Source: Tretioscincus oriximinensis
Taxonomy: Eukaryota > Chordata > Lepidosauria > Squamata > Gymnophthalmidae
Length of the DNA stretch: 64,000 bases
Direction of reading: 5' to 3'
Assembly (NCBI GenBank): GCA_022410635.1
Contig: JAJVDF010000589.1
Location: forward strand, 495,064 to 559,063
Part shown: piece after piece, positions 1 to 13,200 of the stretch
Layout: every line of letters starts with the position of its first letter
How positions within the stretch are numbered: position 1 is the stretch's first letter
The notes under the pieces: generated by a model
What the model was told of the DNA's origin: nothing
The model's database searches: none
What the model saw: only the letters and a program-made list of their open reading frames with translations
Position numbers and translations under genes: made by a program

Positions 1-79
1 TTGTGCACTACCTGCCCGGTTGCAACACCAATCATAGAATTTCAATTCTTCATCTAGAAATCCTGGGAAGGAAAAAAGA

Positions 80-235
80 AATGATAGAATCATTGAATCA
101 TAAGGTTGGAAGGGACCTCCAGGGTCATCAGGTCCAGCCCCCTGCTCAATGAAAGATCCACTAAACCATCACAAACAATCGTCATAAATTTGACTTGCAA
201 ACATTTCTGGAAAGAGACACAGCAGGCCCTGGTTA
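80..235 (-). mobile_element. CR1 LINE 3' end fragment
   Basis: The reverse-oriented tail 'atagaatcattgaatcataaggttggaagggacctccagggtcatc' is the classic avian/reptile CR1 3' end. A short, diverged copy. Confidence 0.75.
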
Positions 236-337
236 CATATTTACTTTTAAACCTTCTTTGATTCATTTTTTATGGTTTATTCAAGAAAAAAGTATGTTAA
301 GCTCATTCTTCAGGACTGAAGAAGGTATAAAATAAAA

Positions 338-690
338 ATATGAACCTAAGAGGAGCCCTACTGAATGGGGCCGGAGCCCACCTAGTCCAGACTTCTGTCT
401 CACACAGAGGCCCACAAATTGCACCTGGGCAGTCTGGAATAGAAGAAGGCAAAATCTTCACCCATTCTCGACACCCTGCAAAAGGCACTTCAGGAATCCT
501 GCCTGTTGCTCCATCCCAAAGGTAGAATCAAGAGATCCATCCTAGTAATTATTTATATGCTTGGCTTCCTGAACCTATCTAATCCTATCTTGAAGTTACC
601 CAGGCTGCTAGCTACCAACTCCTCTTCTGGAAGTAAGGACTGTATTCTGTCTTATTCTGTGGCTCATCAACTCCTTCTGGGTATCCCAAG
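338..690 (-). mobile_element. CR1 LINE 3' UTR fragment
   Basis: Contains 'aacctaagaggagccctactgaatggggcc...' through 'ctgcttgaagttacccaggctgctagctacc'-type sequence, the reversed CR1 3' UTR and ORF end seen many times in the window. Confidence 0.75.
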
Positions 691-1104
691 CAAACAAAAA
701 CCAAACTTTCACCTCTCTTGATACTCTGCAAATGATCTTTAAAGGCATCTTTCTTGACTTTCCAACCAAGGAGTGGTATCTGGACATCAGTTCTAGTANN
801 CATTGATACACCCTGCTTCTGTGAATTTTTCTAGTCCTTTCTTAAAACATTGCAGGTTGGTTTAGAGAAGTCTATGCNTTGCTAATATATCTTGTGCAAA
901 TTTTGAAGTCAGGAAGCAATGAATCCCTAGTGCTGAATTTTCCAGTTGGGTCATTGGACAACATTTGCAATTCAATTCATGGGTCCTGGATGCAAAAATG
1001 AAAATAGTAATTCTAAAAACTTAGAGCTCTCCACAAAAGGAGTTAATCCCAAGAGATGGTGGATCAGAGCTCCATAGCTCCACNATAACCTCCCATCACC
1101 TTAC

Positions 1105-1257
1105 CAAAGTTGGCAGACCAGATCCACGAAGCCTTCCAGATTCTTTCTTGTCGGCCTTCTACCAGCTGNTTATTGCTATTGTAGAGACACCGGACTCCAG
1201 CGCCAAAGTGGTTTGGGGCAGAGGAACGCAACATGGTTAAATAGGAATTCAGCATAC
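1105..1257 (-). CDS. MUC4: Gene 1 exon 4: end of AMOP domain
   Basis: The acceptor is ttgacttttgcag|GTATGC and the donor TTTG|GTAAGG. The exon is 153 bases (51 codons), phase 1-1. The translation contains [20 protein letters not shown], which matches the usual AMOP ending (Gly-x-Gly, Cys, Tyr). Related domains, as I recall the family, usually have two adjacent cysteines where this one has Cys-Leu. The exon continues through [11 protein letters not shown] to a donor, so coding continues beyond the window. Confidence 0.78.
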
Positions 1258-4200
1258 CTGCAAAAGTCAAAATGTTAATTTGATGGTACACAGGAAGTAT
1301 GATGGTCTTATAACCATCTGTTCCCGATAGGTGAAAATCAGTATTTCTCTTGCACCATGTTTTCACAGCAAAAGAACAGGTACTTCACTCCCCTTGCACT
1401 ATCTGATCTTTGACCCATAANTAAAGATCATGGGAACTGGAATCTGGAGAGGAGCATGTTTTGCAAATATTGTCCACAATTATCCAGTATTACAGGACAT
1501 ATGATGGTGCATGTTGTATTAACGGATGCTGCATTTATCCTGTTGTCTAGAATGGGAATCTTAATGGTTTTATGTTAGTAGAGTCATAGAACTGGAAACA
1601 CCCCCAGTGTCATAGGGTCCAACCCCCTGCTCCATGAAGGACTCACGAAATCATCCCAGATAGATAGCTGCCCGGCCACTGTTTCAAGATTTGCAGTGAA
1701 GGAGAACTCACCACCACCTATGGCAACCTGTTCCACTGGTATATCAACCTAAATTTAAATCTAATCTAAAACTAGTTCCTTGCAGTTTCATCCCTTTGTT
1801 TCTAGTCCTCCCACGTGCCAATGAGAACAAAGTTGACCACTCTCCTCTGTGAAAAGTTCTTCAGCTATCAGGTCTCCTCTCGGTCTTCTCTTTTGTGGGA
1901 CAAACATCCTTCGACCCTTTAACCCTTCCTCATANGATTTGGCCCTCCAGACGATTCTGAACCACAACATTAAATTTGGTTTAGCAGAGTGGNCATAGTG
2001 ATGGGAGTGGAATGGGATGTTTGAAGTTGTGGCTCAGGAACATCTGCAGGGCTACCAGTTTGACATCTTTGACCTACAACATGCAAAAGAAAGTAGATGC
2101 AAAAGATACCACTTGACCTACAAACCCAAGGTGTTGGTTTCAATGGTCCTTATGGCTTCATAACTCACCTTTACTGCCTCCAGTGAAGCGATAGTCTGAC
2201 AGTCCTTGTTGCAGAGAGCAAGGACATGGGGGCAGGCCTTGGTTCCACACAGATGGTTGGACCTCATGCCCAACCCAATCAAGGCATCTTTGCCTATAAT
2301 TCATTTGGATACGGCTGGCCAGCNTGTTTATCCACAATCCATGTACACCTGGAAGGGAACACAATCAAAGCTTTTNGAAAGAAAACACGAAGGGAAAGAG
2401 AATACTGCACATCAGACTCAAGATCTCACATCTTCCTTTCTCCAAAATAATAATGCGTAGTAAAACTTGTGTATAGGAAGAAAATCAGACCCAAGGAATC
2501 CCACGAAACCAGATTTGAGATATACTTTATCACACTAGGGCATGAGTGCAGCAAAGGAAGTACAACTGGCATTTTCACCCTGGGAAGAGTGTGGTCTGGG
2601 ATCTCCCACATAGGAGCATAAGAACCTAAGAGGAGCCCTGCAGAATCGGGCTACAGTCCATCTAGTTCAGCATTCTGTCTCTCACCAATTGCCCCTGGGC
2701 ATCCCGCGCAGAAGAAGGAAAAACCCTCACATGTTCTCAACTCCCTGAAAATGGCATTTCAGGAATCCTGCCTGTTGCTCCATCTTGGAGGCAGGATCAA
2801 GAGATCCACACTTGGCTTCCATGAACTTGTCTTAAAGCTATCCAGGCTGCTAGTTACCAGCACCCCTTCTGGAAGTAAATTCCACAGACCAATGACCCTC
2901 GGGGTGAGAAAAATACTTTCCCTTGTTTGTTCTAACTCACCTGTCTATGAATTTCAAGGACTGGCCTCTGGTCCTAGTGTTGTGTGATAGATTTACCTTA
3001 TCCATCCCATGCATGATTTTACATCTTAATCAGATCTCCTCTTAAACACATGGCAGCTAAGGCAGCTTCTACTCAAGGGCGGAATGAATTCCCTAAATGA
3101 ATGTCTTAATAATGACAAGAGCAGTGGTCTATGGGATTTGCAGCAGAGGAGGTGCTAACAGCAACCAATTTGGACAGCTTTAAGAAAGCATTAGATAAAT
3201 CCACAGAGGCCAAGTCTGCATCCCCACTAGATTTCAAATTCACTATTTCTTTTAATTTTGGGGTGGTGGTGGGGAAATGTTCACAATTTCGCCCCACCTA
3301 CCTTCAATTTTCCTGTTTCTTGTTTTCCCAGTTACATTTCCTTGCATTTGTGTGGCATCACATGTCCCGTAAGCCATATTTCAGTAAAATTCCCAGTAAT
3401 CTCTGTGATCTGAAAGCCAATGAATTTTTCACAGCTAACCTTGAAGTCTCGCGAGATTTAACGTGTATAAATACATCTCCATTCCCTCCAATAGTATCCT
3501 GCCTGTTTCTCCACCCAGGCAGTCCCACCTAGGCACCTGTTCTTCTGAGCATTGATCCATTGTATTCTATTACTCTGTCTAGCCCATGCATAAAATAGCC
3601 AGCAGTAATCCACTAAAATGTCATTAAGTTAGTTATCTGGTGATAAATAAAATATTCCACCCGATCGTCTATTTCTATTGCACCATGCTACATCAATGCA
3701 TACATTTAGTTCTCTGAGTGGAAAGAGGTAAGAAGTGGGGTACCCCAGGGGTCTGTACTGGGACCCTTGCTTTTCAATATATTTATAAATGATCTGGATG
3801 CCGAGGTAAATAGTGAAGTAGCCAAGTTTGCTGACGACTCTAAACTGAAAATGATTGCAAGGCACTCCGAGTGATTTATTGAAATTGGGTGAGTGGGCAT
3901 CAAATTGGCAAATGCACTTCAATTTAAGCAAGTGCAAGATTATGCATATTGGGGCAAAGAACCCAAACTACTCCTACCACCTGATGGGAACCAAGCTTTC
4001 TGTGACCGAGCAAGAAAAAGATCTTGTGGTGTTGGTGGACAATTCAATGAAAATGTCAACCCAGTGTGCAGCGGCAGCAAGAAAGGCAAATTCCATGGTG
4101 GGGATAATTAGGAAAGGAATCGAAAACAAGTCAGCAAATGTAGTTTTGCCTCTTTATAAATTTGTGGTGAGGCCACATTTGNAATATTGTGTTCAATTCT

Positions 4201-7200
4201 GGTCACCACATCTCAAGAGGGATATTGTGAAACTGGAGAAGGTGCAGAAAAGGGCAACAAAAATGATCAAGGGTCTGGAGCACCTCCCTTACGAAGCAAG
4301 GCTGCAACGTCTGGGACTCTTCAGCTTGAAAGGAAACATTTGAGGGCGATCTGATTGAAGTGTACAAAATCATGCATGGGATAGACAGGGTGAATAGAGA
4401 AAAAATGTTTTCTCTATCACACAACACAAGGACCAGAGGGCACTCCTTAAAACTGTTGGATAGAAAAGTGAGAACAGAGAAAGGAAAGTATTTTTTCACC
4501 CAGAGGGTCATCGGCCTGTGGAATTTACTTCCTGAAGTGGTAGTGGTAGCTAACAGCTTGGATAGTTTCAAGACAGGACTAGACAGGTTTGTGGACACCA
4601 AGGGTATAAATGGATACTAGGATGGATGCCTGGATGTTGCCTCCAGGATGGAGCAACAGGCAGGACTCCTGAAATGCCATTTGCAGAGAGTCATGAACAG
4701 GTGCATATTTTACTTTCCTCTGTTTGGACAGCCCAGGGGCATCTGGTGGGCCTCTGTGTGACACAAAATGCTGGACCAGATGGGCTATGGCCTGATCCAG
4801 TATGGCTCTTCTTATGTTCTTATGTTCTTATCCCTAAGGAAAGCATATGTAAGCTTCCTGCCAACTCACCTGCTGATGCTGAAACTAGAGCTCCTGGGTG
4901 GTCTGAAATGTCTTTGGCGGGTTCTGTCTTCTTACTTTGGACATCTGAGGGTTTTGACTCTGGTTTCTTCTCCGGTTCCTTGCTGGAGGTTTCTGAAGAT
5001 TTTGCAGTCAGCAGTTTGGCTCCTGGGGCTGCAGGATGGGCGCCAGATATACTGGGTGGAGAAATTTGGGATTTGACAGGTGTTTCAACAGAAGAATGAT
5101 CTGGTGGTGAAGGGCTGCCTGAAGATACTGACTTGGAGGGCTTTGAAAGTGAAGCATCAGGAGGCACAAGCAGAGAGTCAGATGGTTTTCCTAGTAAGTT
5201 GCTCTCAGAACCTCCTGTAACATCAGGCTTTGTGTTCGGAGATGTTTCTGCTTTGACTGCAGGCAACTGTGATATTTTTCCTTGGCTGAGTTGTGTGGCA
5301 GGGAGAGAGAACTGCGGCCCTCCAACAGAAGATTCTTTTGGCAACTCCTTGTTTGCTGTAGAAGTGGAGCTATCGGTATCCCCTCTTGTTCCAGAAGCAG
5401 TAGAAGATACCTCCATTCCACTCCCTGATCCTTGTCCAATAGAAGACTTTGAAGGCTCAGATGCTGGGACCTCTGCCTCTCCTTGATCAGATGTCTTCTG
5501 TGCCTTTTGAGGAGATGAACCACTCAAAGATGGCCCAGAATCTGTTGATCCCAAAGCTGAGGTGGAAGGAGACATCTTTTCTATTTCTGGGTTTGAGGTA
5601 CCAGGGAGAGGTGATTCAAGAGCACTACTTACATGACCCATAGTTCCAGTAGGACTTGACGGGTCTCTTAGTAAAATCTCCGCATCCCCTTGTGCTACTG
5701 AAGAAGAAACATCTGAACTGTCCAGAATCTCAGGATGAGGAAGGACAGGTTGCCCATTTGCTGCCAGGGCAGATTTTTCTGCATCGCCCATGTTAACAAG
5801 ATTTGTTGTATGGCTGCCAATATCTGCATTTGCTATAGGTGACTGAGATGTGCCTGTGGTAGAGACCTGGTTTGGTTCTGAATTGATGGCTGAGCTTTCT
5901 CCAGGAAAGGTAAAACCATGGCTACCTGTCAATGGAGACACACCACTGTCCATTCTCTTGGGAGGAGAAGACATTCCTTGGGACTCTGAGGATGAGGGAA
6001 CCAAAGATGGTTCCTCCTGATCCACCCTGATAGAAGCTCTTGTCTCTGTTTCCCCTTCAGAAACGGCTGACTCTGTGCCAGCTCCATCAGTTAGAGGAGC
6101 TGAAGATCCAGTATTGTCTGTCAACAAAGAGACATCACTGTCAGTTCTCTCAGGTGGGGAAGGCATTTCCTGTGACTCTGATGAGGATGGAGCCAAAGTT
6201 GGTCCCTGCTCACTCACACTGACAGAAGTACCTGATTCTGTTTCTTCCCCAGGAACTACAGGTTTGGGGCTCTCTCTATTATTTGGAGGTACCTGAGCTC
6301 CATCCTCACCAATCATTGGAGAAACATCACTGTCTATTATCTTAGGTGGGGAAGAAACACCCTTAGAAGGTTCTGAGGAGGTTGGTGCCAAAGATAGTTC
6401 CTTCCCACTCTCCTTGACAGAAGCAACTGATTCTGTTGCCCCGTCAGAAAATTCAGATCCTGTGGTCTCTCCATCGGTTGAAGGCATCTGAGGTCCACCA
6501 CCACCTGTCAATGGAGAGATATCACTGCTGATTCCCTCAGGTGGAGAAGACTCTGAAGATGATGGAGCCAAAGATGCTCCCTGACCACTCACACTGACAG
6601 AATCACCCGATTCCATTTTCTCATCAGAAACTGCAGGTTTTGTGCTCTCTCTGTCAGTTGGAGGCACCTGAGATCCACCCCCAGCTGTCAATGGAGAGAT
6701 ATTAGTGTTCATTCCCTCAAGTGGAGAAGACATTTCCTGTGACTGTGAGGATGATGGAACCAATCTCTGCTCAGTCACCTCTTCTTCAGAAACTGTAGAT
6801 TCTGTACCCTTTTCACCAGCTGGAAACACTTGAGATCCTGTCAGTGGAGAGATATCAGTGTCCATTCTCTCAGGTGGAGAAGACATTCTCTGTGACTCTG
6901 AAGATGATGGAGCCAAAGATGCTCCCTGTCCACTCGCGTTGACATAATCGCCTGATTCCATTTTCCCCTCAGAAGCAGCAGATTTTATCCTCTCTTCATC
7001 CTTTGGAGGCACTTGAGAGCCATCTCCACCTGTCAATGGAGAGACTTCAGTGTCTATTCTTTCAGGTGTTGAAGAAATACTCTGTGATGGGGCCAAAGAT
7101 GGTCCCTGCCCACTGATGTTGGGGGAAAATGGTGGTTCTGGACTCTCTCCATCAGTTGGGGGCATCTGAGCTCCATCAACACCTCCCAGTGGGAAGACAT

Positions 7201-10200
7201 CACTATCTACCTTCTCAGGTGGAGAAGATACTTCCTGCGACTCTGAGAATTGTGAAGCCAAAGATGGTTCCTCCTCACTCACATTGACAGAATCACCTGA
7301 TACCATTTTCCCCTCAGACACAGCAGATTTTGTGCTCCCTTCATCAGTTGGAGGCACTTGAGATCCATCCCCACTGATCAATGGAGAGAGACCAGTGTCT
7401 GTTCTCTCAGGTAGTGAAGAGATACTTTGTGATTCTGAAAATGATTGAGCCATGGATGGAGCCTGCCCACCTGCCCAGACAGAAGTATCTGCCTCTGCCT
7501 CGGACACTGCAGAATCTGTGCCCTGTCCATCAGCTGGAGGCACCTGGGGTTTATTGCCATCTGTCAATAGAGAGACTTCACTGTCTGTTCCCTCAGGTGT
7601 TGAAGAGATGCTCTGTGATTCTGATGTTGGAACTAAAGATGGTGCCTGCCCACTCACGCTGAGAGAAGCATCTGATTCTGCTTCCCCCTCAGAGACTGCA
7701 GACTCTGTGCTCTTTCCATCAACTGGAGGCATCAGAGATCCATTGCCATCAGTCAATGAAGAGACTTCACTGTCTGTTCTATCAGATAGAGAAGAGGTAC
7801 CCGGTGATTCTGAAAATGATGGAGCCAAGGGTAGTGCCTGGCCACTGAGAGAAGAACCTGTCTCTGTTTCCCCTTCAGAAACTGCAGGCTCTGTGCTTTC
7901 TTCATCAGTTGGCATCACCTGAGATCCATCGCCACCTGCTAATGGCAAGACATCAGTATCTGTTCTCTCAGGTGATGAAGAGATACCCTGTAATTCTGAA
8001 GATGATGGAGCCAAGGGAGGTGCTTGCCCACTCACCCTGGCAGAGGTATCTGTCTCTGTTTCCTCCTCAGAAACAGCAGATTCTCTGTTCTGTTCATCAA
8101 TTGGTGGCACCTGAAGTCCGTTGCTCTCTGCCAATGAAGATACTTCACTGTTTGTTCTCTCAAGAGGAAAGGTAGTTTGTGATTCTGAAGATGATGGAGC
8201 CAAAGCTGCTCCTTGTTCATTCACTCTGACATAAATGCTTGACTCTTTTCCCTCCTCAGGAACTGCAAATTCTTTAATCTCTCCTTCAGGTGGAGACACC
8301 TGAGAACTATCACTATTTGTCACTGGAGCATCATTGCTGTTCACTCTATCAGGTGAAGAAGGCATTTCCTGTGACTCAGGTGATGGAGCCAAAGATGTCC
8401 CCTGTCCATTCATCTTGACAAATGCATCTGACACATTTTCCCCTTCAGACTCTAAAGAAGTTTCCTTCTGAGTTTCACTCAAATCACTGACAGGCTTTTC
8501 TGTCCCCTTAGAAGGGGCCAAAGAATGGTTCTCCGAAGGAGCCAAAGATGGATCCTTCCCATCCATACCAGAAGAATTTTCTGAGTCTTCGGGTTCTTTT
8601 GCTGCCTGAGTATCATATGGAGACAGTTGGTCTTCTTCACTGCTTGTCAAACCTGAACCAGAATTTCCCATAGTTTCTGAGAACGTGGATGTCAGCTGTG
8701 ATTTTGTGTTAGATGATGCCAAGGTTGTGTCATTTCCACTCATGGTAGAAGATGTTTTCAATGGCAGATGGTCCTCAGGTTCAAGAGAACTAGAAATCAC
8801 TTTATTTGAAGGTTCTGGTGATCCAGAAACACCAGAAGATGCCGATTTTTCATTAAAAGGTTCTAAGATAGAGCTGGTTTCATCACCTGAAGGCAATACA
8901 GGTGGTTGGCTTGAAATTTCCCCATTAGCTGTAACTGTTGATTGTACCAGAAGTGAGTCTGTATCTGAAGATGGAAGATTAGTTCCAGTCTTGTCTTCGT
9001 CATCAGTTGCCCCGGGTATTTTATCTGCAGCCAAGTTTCTGTTGCCTTCTTCATCCTTACTACTAGCTGCAACTTCTTCAGCCTCTGGATCAAAATACCC
9101 AGATGAAGTACCATCAAAGAATGGAGAAGTGTCAGATTCTTCCGATGGTTCTGCCATTGTTATCTTTGGTTTTTCTGAGCCCATCTGTGGATTAGGAAGC
9201 AAGCTTTGGGCATGACTGCTTGTCAAAACAGTGTCCTCATCAACTGTTGTGTCTGAAGGAACATCTTCTGCAGAGGTTCTAACTGCTTCATGGCTTAAAT
9301 CATCAGATTTGGATGCTGTGACTGGTGATTTAGTAGGTGTGTTCTCTCCACTCCCAATGTTAAAGACTTTTGGTTCTTTTGAACCTACAGACTCTTCTGA
9401 GTATGGTGTGAAGCTATCTTGCTGTGACTGGAAGGATGCTATGGATTCAAGATAATTTTTCCATGGATTTTGTGTAGAAAACATTGAGTGACGGAAAGGG
9501 TTTACTTCTGAGGAATCATGTACCACAGATATCATTTCTTCATCCTCTAATGGCTTTGAATCTGAAGGTACTCCTTTGTCACTGGAATGTGTTGAAGGCC
9601 ATTGTGGTTCTTGAGATGGAGCAGACGTCACTTCCAGAGGTGGAAAAACTGTCCTATCGGAACTTTCAATACGACTTTGAGATGCTTCTTCAGAGGTAGC
9701 TGATGCTGAAGCTAAATTTGGTCTTGTTACTGCCTTTCTGTCTTCAGAAGAAGAAACTACATTTCCCAATGTTTCACTGGGAATGACCTCTCCCTGCCAC
9801 TCCGTAGGTGTACTGCTGAAAGGCTGAGGAGAAGCTGTTTCTTTGGTGGCCTTATCATCCAAAGCAACTTCACTATAGGGTAAGAACTCTGATTCTTCTG
9901 GTTCCCAGGCAGAATTCGTGGTGGTCATCTCCAAAGAGGTTTCACTCGGGACAGGAGTAATACCAGACATGGAGGGTCCCTTATCTGTGGCCACAGTTAG
10001 ACTAGCTTTTCCACTAAGGGGATTCAAAGAAGAAGCCACTGTATTCTTGAGATCTCCAGAAGTTCCATCATCAGACATCTCACTTCTCAAAGCAGCTGAA
10101 TCTTGTTCTGGAGATGATGAAACAAACGGGATTTCTCCATTGCTTTCTACAGCGCCCGACCCTTCCTCTGCATTGATGGGAAAACTTGCTCCTCTTTTTC

Positions 10201-13200
10201 CATCTAGCTGTGTGAGAACACCTGAGGGTGGAGCTGTTGTTGTATCAGAGGCCAGATCCCTTGATATGCTGGAGGATTCATCAGTCACAGAGACAGATGA
10301 GCTACTTAACATTCTATCTCCTGGAGAGGAATTAAGTCCTTCATCATTCGACAAGTCTTCCACATCTCTCATGGAAATGTCTGTTGTACTTTCCAGGCTA
10401 AGCTCTGGAGCTTTCGAAGGAGAAACATCTGCTGTCTTTGAGTCTGTATCACCCCTTCCTTTTGATGGAACAAGTTTTGCACCTAGGTCCTCCTCACCAC
10501 CTTCAGTTGGAAGTACTCCTTGCAGAGAGGGCTTGGAGACTATGTCCTCGGTGAGTGACCATAATCCAGAAGAAGATGGTTTTGCAGATAGCATCCATAC
10601 TCTTGACACACTTTCATCCTGTGGGGGTGATGAAGTGGGGGTAACATCCAGAAGAGCAGCTCCCACTTTTTCCAGAGAACCTTCTTTTGGGTTGCTGGAA
10701 GGAACTGCTGGCTTTAAGGATGATGTGGTTGCCTCACTGCTAGAAACTAGAAGAAGCTCTGGGTTTTCCTCCTCTGGTCTAGAATCAGCAACAGCAGCAT
10801 CTTCCCAGGAAGTTCTGGTGAGACTCAATTTCTCAGATACATCTGGCTCATTAATAGATGAGCTTTCTCCTTCTGAAGTCAAGGGAGTGGAGGCAGCGTC
10901 CCCCTGTCCATCCAAGGTTGGCTTCTGGTCTTCTTCTGAAGCTGATGACAAAATGGTTGTAGCAGCATCACTTCCATCTTTAGAGATCATTGCAGGCAAC
11001 TCTTCACTTCTGAGGGTAGGGTGAAGGGATGGTTCTGTGAAATGGACATCTGGATCCGATAGAAATCTGGTTGCTTCCGCTGATTCTCCTGAAAAGATGG
11101 GACTCGTTTCCTCAGAAAGTGGTTCCTTTTTCCAAGATGAGTTTTTAGCCAAAAGCTCGTCTTCTTTAACTTGGATTCCCATTGTGTCTTCTCCATGTCC
11201 ACCGGCGAGGGCCCTGTCCAGTGTGTTAGGATTGACAGTAGAAGCATCTGTGTTTCCTTCACTGGAGGCCAAAACTTTTTCCAGAGCAATGGAAGAGTTC
11301 ATCACACCAACAAAGAACGGGTTCTCCTCAGATTTCCCTTCCGTCCATGCAGGGACAGAAGTTGTGGGTTCGAAGTAGTCATGATCTGTGCTCAATAGAA
11401 GACGGTCCGTGGGGGCAAAATCAGCTGCTTCCGTAGCTTGTCTTTCTGTAACTACTGGTGCTGCGGTCACCAAATTAAGTTCTGGAAGACAGTGAGAAGG
11501 TAAGGTTAAGATCATGATTGGGCATCACATTTTAGTAAGAGAGTTTTGCAAGATATAAGCGACTAATAAGAAAAAGGTAGGCAGCATGAGCTTTCATAGA
11601 CAACTTTGCTCCTTCAGATGTATCTTCAGGCTAGTGTAGACTATGGATGTATAGATTATTTACATTTCTATGCTGCCCTACACCCGAGGGTCTCAGGGTT
11701 GTTAAGAATAAAAACCAAATATATATTAAAACCACAACATCTGAAAGTAAGGGAAGAAGAGCAGATTTTTGAGCCAAAGGCCTAGTTAAAGAGATACATC
11801 TTCAAGCATTTTCTGAATGCATATGGAGATGCTGGTTGTCACCCCTCAAAGGGGAGGCTTGGGGCTCCCATGGAGAAGGCTCTATCTTGACAGGTTCCCA
11901 CCCTCCTTGCCACCTGCACGGTCAGGTTGATATGGGAGAGGGGCTTCCTTTGGATATTTGGGGCCTTACAGGTTAGAGTTAATACCTTGACTTGGGCTCG
12001 GTAGCGGAGTGGCAGCCAGTGCTGTTCTTTCAAGACCGCTGTGATCTGTGCCCGGCCAGTCATTCCGGCCAGCAGTCTAGCGGCTCCGTTCTGCACCAGC
12101 TGCAGTTTCCAAACCATTTTCAACTGACAAACCAGGTGTAGCACTCCTGGCTACTGTCTCCACCTGATCTTCAAGCATCAGCACAGGATCCAGTGCAGGA
12201 TCCATTTCTCACTGTCCCTTAGGGTTCAACTCAGCCCCATCAAGGACTCGGGACGTTGTGACGCACAGCACCTCCGTCTTAGTTGGATCTAGTTTCCATT
12301 TGTTGCCTCCATCCAGCCCATTACTAACCTCAGGCACCTGTCGTACATTTGAAGACAAAAGCCCATGCTGCCTACCTTTTTCTTTTTCATTTCTAGGGTC
12401 CTACAAGACCCCTCTTGCTAGATACGGTTGATCCAGCGTAACACGGCTATTTCTTCACATATGAAATGGTTTCGTAGGTAGTATAGGGCTTCATTCCAGC
12501 TGTCTCAGATGATTAATAGGTTAATCCCAAATTGTTTTTGTGGTTTAAGAAGAACGTTTATCCAACATTGATGGCCCTGTAATAAAGTTCAGGCACTATG
12601 GAGCCCTCATGCAAAGCACATTACAGTCATCTAGATGGAAGATACCAGTGCTTAGGTTACTGTGGCCAGGTCATCCTATTTCTTGGCTTTCTGACTCTGA
12701 TAAGAACATGAGAACATAAGAGGAGCCCTGCGGAATCAGGCCAGAGCCCATCTAGTCCAGCATTTTGTCTCACACCTGGGCAGCTTCAAGCAGAAGAAGG
12801 CAAAATCTTCACCTGTTCTTGACTCCCTGCAAGTGGTATTTCAGGAATCCTACCTGTTGCTCCATCTCAGAGGCAGTTTTGAAAGATCCACTCTAGTAGT
12901 AATTGATACTCTTGGCTTCCATGAACTTGTCTAATCCTGTCTTGAAGCTATCCAGGCTGCTAGCTACCACCACCTCTGTAAATTCCACAGACCAAGGACC
13001 AAATTCCACCAACTCACCCTCTGGGTGAAAAAATACCTTCCTTTGTCTGACTTAACCCTTCTGCCCATTGGCTTCAAGGACTTTCCCCTGGTCCTAGTGT
13101 CGTGTGACAGAGAAAATATTTTTTTCTATTTACCTTATCCATCCCATGCATGATTTTACACATTTTAATCAAATCACCTCTTAAACACATGGCATCTAAG

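Noticed and set aside
2000..2160. Plus-strand frame next to AMOP exon ([15 protein letters not shown]...)
   Set aside because: No family recognised and no splice support. It lies in the intron between gene 1 exons 4 and 3.
2426..2611. Minus-strand frame upstream of the AMOP exon considered as NIDO remnant
   Set aside because: No NIDO motif could be recognised and no paired splice sites in the right phase.
9918..11024. Plus-strand open frame of 368 codons opposite gene 1 exon 2
   Set aside because: Antisense shadow. The Ser/Glu-rich repeat codons of gene 1 leave the opposite strand free of stops. No splice or start evidence, and the product mirrors the repeat.
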